Origin: an uncultured Caulobacteraceae bacterium | GTDB taxonomy: Bacteria; Pseudomonadota; Alphaproteobacteria; Caulobacterales; Caulobacteraceae | Length of the DNA: 7,033 nucleotides | Assembly: GCA_946482375.1 (NCBI GenBank) | Contig: CAMLRH010000135.1 | Coordinates: forward strand, 1-7,033 | Direction: 5' to 3' | In this document: in pieces, positions 1-5,432 of the stretch | Layout: every line of letters begins with the position of its first letter | How positions within the stretch are numbered: position 1 is the stretch's first letter | Position numbers and translations under genes: made by a program | Notes under the pieces: model-generated | Seen by the model: only the letters and a program-made list of their open reading frames with translations | Databases searched by the model: none | Told to the model about the DNA's origin: nothing

Positions 1-998
1 CAGGACTCGAGCTTGCGTGACCCGGGAACGTGGTCGGCTATCGAAAGATAGGTGGCGATGCCGCATTCGGTCTGACCGTACGACTGGCAGAAGACGGGGC
101 CGAATGCCGCCACCGCCTCGGCCAGTCGCGTCGGCGAGATGGGAGCGCCCGTATAGGCGACCATCTCCAGCGAAGAGAGGTCGAACTCCTTCAGGCGCGG
201 ATGGTCGAGCAGGGCGTAGATCGCCGTCGGCACCAGCTGGGCCGCATTGATGCGTTCGTCCTCGACGGCGTGGAGGAAATCGAGCGGGCTAAAGCTGCGC
301 TGCAGCACCAGTGTCCCCCCGCGAAGCTGGACAGGGGCGATATTGCCGCCACCGGCGTGAGAGACCGGTGTGGCGATGAGCATCCGGGGCAACGACGGAT
401 ACTCCCGTTCCGCCGTCAGCTGCTTCATGTTGTTGACCCACATCCGATGCGACTGGACCACGCCCTTGGGCCGGCCGGTGGTGCCGCCGGTATAGAGAAT
501 CTGGGCGATGTCTTCGCTCTGCGCCTCGATGACCAGGGGAGCGGGCGCGAACCGTGGCAGGAGGTCGGCGAAGCTCGTGCCGAAGGCCGCGGTTTCGAAG
601 GTCAGGACCGCCTGCAAGCCCGGGCTCAGCCGCTCGCGTTGAGGGTAGGCCTCGGCATCCACCACCAGCGCGGCGATCTCGGCATCCTCCAGCACGAAGC
701 GGTGGTCGTCGACCGAGCCCAGCGGGTGCAAGGGCGTGTAGCGCAGCCCCATGTACTGGCAGGCGGCCATCACCGCGATGACCTCCGGCCGGTTCCCCGA
801 AAGCAGCGCCAGGCCCTGGCCTCTATGAAGGCCGACGTGTTTCAGCGCCTGGATATAGCGGCTCACCAGCGCCCCGAACTCGCGGTAGGTCAGGCGTTCG
901 GCGCCAAAGACGATCGCTTCACGATCGGGATAACGTCGGATCGCGCGATCGTACATCGAGGCGACCGTCGCGCCCTGATACAGAATTGAATCCAGCAT
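1..998 (-). CDS. AMP-forming acyl-CoA synthetase, 3' end beyond window (copy 1)
   Basis: Class I adenylate-forming (ANL) enzyme, expected to activate a carboxylic acid with ATP and join it to CoA in the cytoplasm. Read on the minus strand, 332 codons are present. Visible motifs are the phosphate-binding A3 loop YTGGTTGRPKG (residues 169-179, bases 462-494) and the A5 motif YGQTE (residues 307-311). The C-terminal domain with motifs A7-A10 and the catalytic lysine lies past base 1, so the protein is partial because of the window edge, not visibly broken. The ATG at 998 is chosen because the protein then aligns from its first residue with the second ligase of this window (MLDSILYQGAT against MPNARLYQGAT), and a weak AAAGAG lies just upstream. 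An in-frame ATG at 1067 would add 23 residues without an evident ribosome binding site; a stop at 1077-1079 bars anything longer. It is divergent from the receptor gene. The acyl substrate is unknown. Confidence 0.93.
   Translation of the reverse strand, partial: MLDSILYQGATVASMYDRAIRRYPDREAIVFGAERLTYREFGALVSRYIQALKHVGLHRGQGLALLSGNRPEVIAVMAACQYMGLRYTPLHPLGSVDDHRFVLEDAEIAALVVDAEAYPQRERLSPGLQAVLTFETAAFGTSFADLLPRFAPAPLVIEAQSEDIAQILYTGGTTGRPKGVVQSHRMWVNNMKQLTAEREYPSLPRMLIATPVSHAGGGNIAPVQLRGGTLVLQRSFSPLDFLHAVEDERINAAQLVPTAIYALLDHPRLKEFDLSSLEMVAYTGAPISPTRLAEAVAAFGPVFCQSYGQTECGIATYLSIADHVPGSRKLES
162..237 (-). repeat. 76-base inverted repeat with one mismatch, arm 1
   Basis: Read on the minus strand, it matches 6239-6314 at 75 of 76 bases, the single change being synonymous (CAT/CAC). 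It encodes LVPTAIYALLDHPRLKEF and the following DLSSLEM, including the shared, GC-poor serine codon TCT. The flanking codons on both sides differ in amino acid between the two ligases, so the edges are sharp. Confidence 0.85.
664..767 (-). repeat. 104-base perfect inverted repeat, arm 1 (inside ligase copy 1)
   Basis: Read on the minus strand, this block is identical base for base to 5709-5812. It starts at the codons for AACQYMGL and runs through RYTPLHPLGS to EIAAL. Third codon positions are identical throughout, while DNA just upstream differs at many positions. Beyond it, after two mismatches, another 31 bases are identical, including the codons CCT CAA that are uncommon in such GC-rich DNA. 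Confidence 0.9.
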
Positions 999-1074
999 GC
1001 TCTTTACCCGAAGGACGTCCAGGCGCGCCGGCCGGCCGCCGCCATAGCGTCTAAGCGCTTCACCCATACCGGGC

Positions 1075-1090
1075 AACTAGATAGTTGAAA
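1075..1090 (-). promoter_or_regulatory. Putative operator, copy 1 (TTTCAACTATCTAGTT)
   Basis: Read on the minus strand, this 16-mer differs at only two positions from the element at 1240-1255 on the plus strand. Its core is a dyad, AACTA-N2-TAGTT; here the arms extend to CAACTA/TAGTTG at 1074-1087. It lies 8 bases upstream of the alternative ligase start (1067) and 77 bases upstream of the preferred start (998). AT-rich dyads of this size are typical of TetR-type or similar dimeric regulators, but no regulator gene is present here, so the binding protein is unknown. TTTCAA within it could serve as a poor -10 for the ligase gene; no good -35 is seen for it. Confidence 0.55.
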
Positions 1091-1109
1091 CCTTGGCGGT
1101 CGCCCGTTA

Positions 1110-1126
1110 GCCGACTGATGGTCGGC
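1110..1126. other. Small inverted repeat in the divergent intergenic region
   Basis: GCCGAC (1110-1115) and GTCGGC (1121-1126) form a perfect 6-base inverted repeat around a 5-base loop. It lies about 20 bases from the left operator-like element, on the upstream side of the leftward ligase gene. It could be a protein site or chance in GC-rich DNA. The rest of the 999-1282 region holds no convincing gene. Confidence 0.25.
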
Positions 1127-1215
1127 AGCTGGCGCGGGTTGCGGAGGTGATTTCGCTTTCGGGCGGAGCGCATCACTCCTTGTCCCGAAGAGCGGTTGAC
1201 CACGTCACGTCGCGC

Positions 1216-1245
1216 TTGACGGCCCGCGCCGTATGAGCGTATCAA
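1216..1245 (+). promoter_or_regulatory. Predicted sigma70-type promoter of the receptor gene
   Basis: TTGACG (1216-1221, five of six matches to the -35 consensus) is separated by 18 bases from TATCAA (1240-1245, four of six matches to the -10 consensus). Transcription would start near 1252, giving a leader of about 30 bases before the receptor start codon. A second TTGAC lies at 1196-1200, but no -10 sits at the right distance from it. The predicted -10 overlaps the dyad at 1244-1255, so a protein bound there would block RNA polymerase. Read by eye only. Confidence 0.5.
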
Positions 1246-1257
1246 CTAACTAGTTAG
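1240..1257 (+). promoter_or_regulatory. Putative operator, copy 2, with 12-base perfect palindrome
   Basis: TATCAACTAACTAGTT (1240-1255) matches the minus-strand element at 1075-1090 at 14 of 16 positions. Both share the dyad AACTA-N2-TAGTT; here CTAACTAGTTAG (1246-1257) is also a perfect 12-base palindrome. It covers the predicted -10 and start point of the receptor promoter, the usual position of a repressor site. The two dyads are offset by 169 bases, close to 16 helical turns, so one protein could bridge them. No regulator gene is visible in the window. Confidence 0.6.
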
Positions 1258-1273
1258 ACAGTAACAAAAAGCT

Positions 1274-1282
1274 GGAAGAGGG
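1274..1282 (+). promoter_or_regulatory. Ribosome binding site that leaves the receptor start ambiguous
   Basis: The purine run GGAAGAGGG directly abuts the ATG at 1283. Using GGAAG as the anti-16S match gives a short 4-base gap to 1283. Using AGAGGG (1277-1282) gives a better 6-base gap to the second in-frame ATG at 1289. The two starts differ by two residues and both keep the signal peptide. Confidence 0.55.
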
Positions 1283-3685
1283 ATGGACATGGGATCGGCG
1301 GACCAGCGGTCGCGGCTCTTTGCTGCAAGCGCTCTTATTTCGAGCTTCATGATGGTTCCGGTCGCGGCCGCCGCCCAGACGGTGCAGGAGCCGGTCGCGC
1401 AGGAAGCGGCCGTGGCCGACGCGGCTCTCGCCCCGACCGTCGGAGAGATCGTCGTCACGGCTCGCAAGCGCGCCGAGTCGGACATCTCCGTACCGGCGGT
1501 CATCACCGCGATAAGCGGCGAGAAGCTCGCCGAAAAAGGTGTGGCGGACGTCTACGGTATTTCCCAGCTCACGCCGCAACTCGAGATCAGCAACGCGCTG
1601 GGCCCGATCGGCGGCACGATCGCCTTGCGGGGCGTCGCCAGCGGCAGCACGGTGGGCGTCGATCAGGCCGTGGCGATCAATATCGACGGCGTCGCCATTT
1701 CCAACTCGGGGGCCACGCGCATCGGTCAGTTCGACCTGCGCCAGGTTGAGGTGCTCAAGGGTCCGCAGACCCTGTTCTTCGGCAAGAACAGCCCGGGCGG
1801 CGTCATCTCCTTCCTTTCCGAAGATCCTACGGACTTCTGGGACGGATACGTCCGGGCAAGCCATGAGTTCGAGGCCGAGGAGTGGCGCGCCGAAGCCGCG
1901 ATTTCCGGCCCGATCGCGGAGGGCCTGAGCTTCCGGGTCGCCGGGTATGTCAATTCAATCGGCGGCTACCTGCGCAACCCGCTGCAGCCGAACCCGGCTG
2001 GGGGCGTTGCCGGGCCCAGCGAGACGATCGCGCCCAACCAGGATGAGATCGGGGGCCGGCTCACCCTTCTCTACGAACCCACCGCCGACCTGACGGTCAA
2101 CCTGAAGACGGCCTATACGAAGGTCGAAGGTTCCAGCAGCTACCTCCTGGGGCAGCTGATCCATTGCCCACTGGGTACGCCCCAGGCGCCCGTCGGCATC
2201 TTCGGGGCGCACCCCGACAACTGCCGGCTGGATCTGGAAGGCTGGGGGATCGGAGACATCCCGGAGACGGTTCGCGAACAGATGCCCCGCTTCGGCGACG
2301 GCAAGCCGCATGAGCGCAATGAACAGGTCATCGGCAGCCTCAACGTCAGCTACGACATCACGCCGCAGCTGAACCTCACGTCGGTCACCGGTCTCTACCT
2401 CTATGACCTGACGGGCCAGTCCCCGCAGGTCGGGCCGGTCGTCGGCATCGCCCTTTCGCAGGACCAGTTCAAGCGCGACTACTCGCAGGAACTGCGCCTC
2501 TCGTCCCGTTTCGACGGCCCGTTCGATTTCATGGTCGGCGCCTACTATCAGGACTCGAAATTCGAGGAGGAGCCGCAGCTCTGGTTCCTGGCCCCCTTCA
2601 ACGCCGCCAAGACCTTCCAGGAAGGCCGCTCGGTGTCGGCGTTCGGCCAGCTCATCTGGCGCTTCGCCGAAAACTGGGAACTGGCCGGCGGTGGTCGCTA
2701 CACCGAGGAAACCAAGGAAGTCCGTATCGGCCGCCAGCTGGAAGGCGATGTCACCCACCGCATGGGCCGCACAGAAGTCTCGGCGAACGACTTCTCCCCC
2801 GAGCTGACGCTGACCTACCGTCCGACGAGCCAGCTCACCCTGTTTGCGGCCTACAAGGAGGGCTTCAAGTCCGGCGGCTTCAACCCCAGCGTCACCACGT
2901 CTGTGCCGTTGAACTATGATCCGTCATTCGGGCCGGAAAGCGCCCGCGGCGGCGAAGTCGGGGTCAAGGCGCTGCTTCTTGACCGGTCGCTGCGGCTCAA
3001 CGCGGCCGCCTACCATTACCAGTATTCGGACCTTCAGGTCAGCGCCTACGACCCGTTCCGCATCGCGGTGGTTGTCGCCAACGCCGCCTCGGCGACGGTG
3101 GAAGGGGTGGAGTTCGACTTCCAATACGAACCGCTGGCCATCCGGGGGCTCTCGCTGACCGGGGCGCTGTCCTACAACAAGGCTCGCTACGATGAATACA
3201 TCGGCGCCTGCTATGTCGGTCAGACCATCTCGGAAGGCTGCGACCTGGTGTTCGCGAGCGGGCGTTTCACCTCGACCGACTTCTCCGGACGTCAACTCCC
3301 CAACGCGCCTGACTGGGCTGGTAACCTGAACGCCGCCTACGAGTTTCCGATCAACGGCGAGATGAATTTCGAGCTGAACGGCGGCCTACGATTCAAGAGT
3401 TCCTACAACCCCGCCGGCGATCTGGCGCCCGGCGCGCTGCAGGACGGCGTCACCTTTGTGGATCTAGGCGCGCGCGTCTTCGCCGAAGACGGTAGCTGGG
3501 ACCTGGCCCTGATCGGCCGCAACGTCACTGACGAACTGCGGGCCTACAGCATTACCGGCGCGACCTTGTCGGGCACGCAATCGGGGCTGGCCACCGGAAC
3601 GCACGCGGACCTCGTCGGCTTCATCAACCGGCCTCGCGAAATTCGCCTGCAGCTGACCGTGCGGTCAGACTTCTGGCGGCGCTAA
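1283..3685 (+). CDS. TonB-dependent outer-membrane receptor
   Basis: An 800-residue TonB-dependent receptor of ordinary length for the family, expected to form a plugged 22-strand beta-barrel in the outer membrane and import a substrate using TonB-ExbB-ExbD energy. A signal peptide covers residues 1 to about 31 (hydrophobic 11-30, cleavage near VAAAAQ). The TonB box EIVVTA is at 55-60. The plug domain is at about 63-182, with the hallmark run VEVLKGPQTLFFGKNSPGG (155-173). Typical barrel segments are AAYKEGFKSGGF (522-533) and GRQLPNAPDW (669-678). Two cysteine pairs (295/314 and 643/653) sit in likely surface loops. No N-terminal STN signalling domain is present, so an anti-sigma-coupled role is unlikely. 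The C-terminus ends in SDFWRR rather than the usual terminal aromatic residue. It leads a likely operon with the GMC dehydrogenase and second ligase, so a catabolic substrate is more likely than a siderophore; which one cannot be told. Confidence 0.96.
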   Translation: MDMGSADQRSRLFAASALISSFMMVPVAAAAQTVQEPVAQEAAVADAALAPTVGEIVVTARKRAESDISVPAVITAISGEKLAEKGVADVYGISQLTPQLEISNALGPIGGTIALRGVASGSTVGVDQAVAINIDGVAISNSGATRIGQFDLRQVEVLKGPQTLFFGKNSPGGVISFLSEDPTDFWDGYVRASHEFEAEEWRAEAAISGPIAEGLSFRVAGYVNSIGGYLRNPLQPNPAGGVAGPSETIAPNQDEIGGRLTLLYEPTADLTVNLKTAYTKVEGSSSYLLGQLIHCPLGTPQAPVGIFGAHPDNCRLDLEGWGIGDIPETVREQMPRFGDGKPHERNEQVIGSLNVSYDITPQLNLTSVTGLYLYDLTGQSPQVGPVVGIALSQDQFKRDYSQELRLSSRFDGPFDFMVGAYYQDSKFEEEPQLWFLAPFNAAKTFQEGRSVSAFGQLIWRFAENWELAGGGRYTEETKEVRIGRQLEGDVTHRMGRTEVSANDFSPELTLTYRPTSQLTLFAAYKEGFKSGGFNPSVTTSVPLNYDPSFGPESARGGEVGVKALLLDRSLRLNAAAYHYQYSDLQVSAYDPFRIAVVVANAASATVEGVEFDFQYEPLAIRGLSLTGALSYNKARYDEYIGACYVGQTISEGCDLVFASGRFTSTDFSGRQLPNAPDWAGNLNAAYEFPINGEMNFELNGGLRFKSSYNPAGDLAPGALQDGVTFVDLGARVFAEDGSWDLALIGRNVTDELRAYSITGATLSGTQSGLATGTHADLVGFINRPREIRLQLTVRSDFWRR

Positions 3686-3720
3686 ATCCGCAATCTTGGG
3701 TATCCTCCCCCGAGACGACT

Positions 3721-3759
3721 GCGCCGCCGGAGGGTTGGCCTTCGGCGGCGTCCTTTCCC
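3721..3759 (+). terminator. Strong intercistronic hairpin, terminator-like or attenuating
   Basis: Bases 3722-3733 pair with 3739-3750 in 12 consecutive pairs (eleven Watson-Crick and one G-U), around the 5-base loop GTTGG. The pyrimidine run TCCTTTCCC follows (3751-3759), with too few T for a classic intrinsic terminator. It starts 36 bases after the receptor stop and ends 20 bases before the dehydrogenase start. It could cause partial termination or protect the 3' end of a receptor message, either of which would make the receptor more abundant than the downstream enzymes. No separate promoter for the dehydrogenase is evident in this gap. Confidence 0.6.
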
Positions 3760-3770
3760 GATGAGACGTC

Positions 3771-5417
3771 ATGGATGAGTTCGATTACATCGTCGTAGGC
3801 GCCGGTTCCGCCGGCTGCGTCCTGGCCAATCGACTCTCCGCCGACCCCGCTGCTCGCGTGCTCCTGCTCGAGGCGGGAGGGAAGGACGATTCCATTCTGG
3901 TGCGGATGCCGGCCGGCGCCTACAGCCTGGCCACCAAGGGCCGCTACAACTGGGGCTTCTGGAGCGAGCCGGAGCCCGCGCTGGACAATCGGCGCATATT
4001 CTTCCCGCGGGGAAAGGGCCTTGGCGGCTCCTCGCTCATCAACGGCATGATTTACATCCGCGGGCATGCCCGCGACTACGATCAGTGGCGTCAGATGGGC
4101 CTTCCGGGTTGGTCCTACGCGGACGTGCTTCCCTACTTCAAGCGCGCCGAGCGGCTGCACGGACCGGGGGAGGAGGGTTTTCATGGCGACAAAGGTCCGC
4201 TGCCCGTTTGCCAGGCCACGACGTCAAACAAAATCTACGAAGCGGTCGTGGAAGCGGCGGTTCAGGCCGGCCACCGGGAGAATGAAGACTTCAACGGCTC
4301 GGAGCAGGACGGGTTTGGCCGCTATCACCTGACCCTCAAGGACGGCGAGAGATGGAGTTCGTCGCGCGCCTATCTGCACCCCATCCGGGGCCGGCGGCCG
4401 AACCTGACCATCCGGTCGCGCGCTCACGTCACCCGCGTCATCGTCGAGCAAGGCAGGGCCGTCGGCGTCGAGTACTGCGTGGGTTCCGATCGCAGCCGGC
4501 GTCGGGCGTTTGCGTCGGCCGAGGTCATCCTCAGCGCCGGCTCCGTCCAGACCCCGCAGCTTCTCATGCTCTCCGGCATCGGTCCCGCCGACGAGATCGG
4601 CGCCGCCGGTCTGCCCGTGGTTCATGAGCTCGCCGGAGTGGGCAAGAACCTGCAGGACCACATCGCCGTGCGCCTGAACTGGGAAGTGCCGGGTATCCCC
4701 ACCGCCTATACCTACTCAAAGGGCGTGGCCAAGCTGGTCACCGGCCTGCGCTACCTGCTCGGCGGGAAGGGGCCCGGCGCGCAAAACTTCCTCGAGGTTG
4801 GCGGCTTCCTGCGCACGCGGCCCGAGCTGGATCGCCCGGACATCCAGGTTCACAACGCGCTGGCCATCGTGCAGACGGGCGCCGGCGCAAACCAGCGCGG
4901 CGGCTTCACGCTGAGCCTCTGCCCGCTGCATCCGGAAAGCCGGGGCGAGATCACCTTGCGATCCGCCGATCCGTTCGATGAGCCGGTCATCCGCGGCAAC
5001 TATCTGAGCGCCCAGCGCGACGTGGAGACGATGCGCGCGGGGGTACGGCGAATTCGCGAGGTGGCCGCTCAGCCGGCCCTGCAGGCGATCTGCACGGGCG
5101 AACTGCAACCGGGGCCGGACGTGCGGACGGACGAGGAGATCGACGCCTGGGTCCGCCGCACCTGCGGGTCCCAGTACCACCCGGTCGGCGCCTGTCGCAT
5201 GGGCGTGGCGAGCGACCCCCTGGCGGTGGTCGACGCGACGCTGCGGGTCCATGGTCTGGCCGGGCTTCGCGTCGCCGACGCCTCGATCATGCCGACCCTG
5301 GTTGGTGGCAACACCAATGGACCCAGCATCATGATCGGCGAAAAGGCCGCTGATCTCGTCCTCGGCCGGACGATGGCGGCGGATGTTCAGGAGCCGCGGC
5401 TCGACGACGTGGGTTGA
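3771..5417 (+). CDS. GMC-family FAD-dependent alcohol dehydrogenase
   Basis: A 548-residue glucose-methanol-choline oxidoreductase, close in length to choline dehydrogenase and polyethylene-glycol dehydrogenase. It is expected to oxidise a primary or secondary alcohol using FAD, passing electrons to a membrane carrier or to oxygen. The FAD dinucleotide fold is at the N-terminus ([11 protein letters not shown], 5-15, with the ribose-binding glutamate E34 in LLLEAG). GMC signature 1 is [18 protein letters not shown] (81-98) and signature 2 is [15 protein letters not shown] (257-271). The active-site pair is H470 ([11 protein letters not shown]) and N514 (GGNTNGP), 44 residues apart as in choline oxidase. 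No signal peptide is seen. The start at 3771 puts the FAD motif at residue 5, as is usual, but no clear Shine-Dalgarno precedes it. It lies 85 bases after the receptor and 15 before the second ligase, fitting alcohol oxidation ahead of CoA activation. The family is certain; the substrate is not known. It is not called betA because the usual betaine neighbours are absent. Confidence 0.95.
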   Translation: MDEFDYIVVGAGSAGCVLANRLSADPAARVLLLEAGGKDDSILVRMPAGAYSLATKGRYNWGFWSEPEPALDNRRIFFPRGKGLGGSSLINGMIYIRGHARDYDQWRQMGLPGWSYADVLPYFKRAERLHGPGEEGFHGDKGPLPVCQATTSNKIYEAVVEAAVQAGHRENEDFNGSEQDGFGRYHLTLKDGERWSSSRAYLHPIRGRRPNLTIRSRAHVTRVIVEQGRAVGVEYCVGSDRSRRRAFASAEVILSAGSVQTPQLLMLSGIGPADEIGAAGLPVVHELAGVGKNLQDHIAVRLNWEVPGIPTAYTYSKGVAKLVTGLRYLLGGKGPGAQNFLEVGGFLRTRPELDRPDIQVHNALAIVQTGAGANQRGGFTLSLCPLHPESRGEITLRSADPFDEPVIRGNYLSAQRDVETMRAGVRRIREVAAQPALQAICTGELQPGPDVRTDEEIDAWVRRTCGSQYHPVGACRMGVASDPLAVVDATLRVHGLAGLRVADASIMPTLVGGNTNGPSIMIGEKAADLVLGRTMAADVQEPRLDDVG

Positions 5418-5421
5418 TGGC

Positions 5422-5426
5422 GGAGG
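5422..5426 (+). promoter_or_regulatory. Shine-Dalgarno deciding the start of ligase copy 2
   Basis: GGAGG lies 6 bases before the ATG at 5433, in the 15-base gap after the dehydrogenase stop. It favours 5433 over the in-frame ATGs at 5439, 5442 and 5478. The 5478 ATG, which aligns with the start of copy 1, has only AGGAG (5461-5465), a rather long 12 bases away. Confidence 0.7.
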
Positions 5427-5432
5427 TTACGG

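Noticed and set aside
30..989. Long plus-strand open frame of 319 codons
   Set aside because: It is antisense to ligase copy 1, whose minus-strand frame carries the A3 and A5 motifs. Its arginine-, histidine- and aspartate-rich composition without any domain is typical of a GC-rich complementary frame.
1048..1076. Possible leftward promoter TTGCCC with TAGACG at 17 bases
   Set aside because: The -10 matches only three of six consensus positions. The position, with the operator-like site over the -35, is suggestive but too weak to annotate.
1143..1179. Imperfect inverted repeat GGAGGTGAT / ATCACTCC
   Set aside because: It needs a one-base bulge and a loop of about 20 bases, so it is weak and not distinguishable from chance in this composition.
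1060..1245. Minus-strand 61-codon open frame in the divergent intergenic region
   Set aside because: It has arginine-rich, low-complexity composition and no convincing ribosome binding site, and it covers both operator-like elements, so regulatory DNA is the better reading.
1955..2758. Minus-strand open frame of 267 codons inside the receptor gene
   Set aside because: It lies fully antisense to a receptor with clear family motifs and lacks recognisable domains. The frames at 1250-1864, 3624-4184, 4224-4661 and 4716-5252 are rejected for the same reason.
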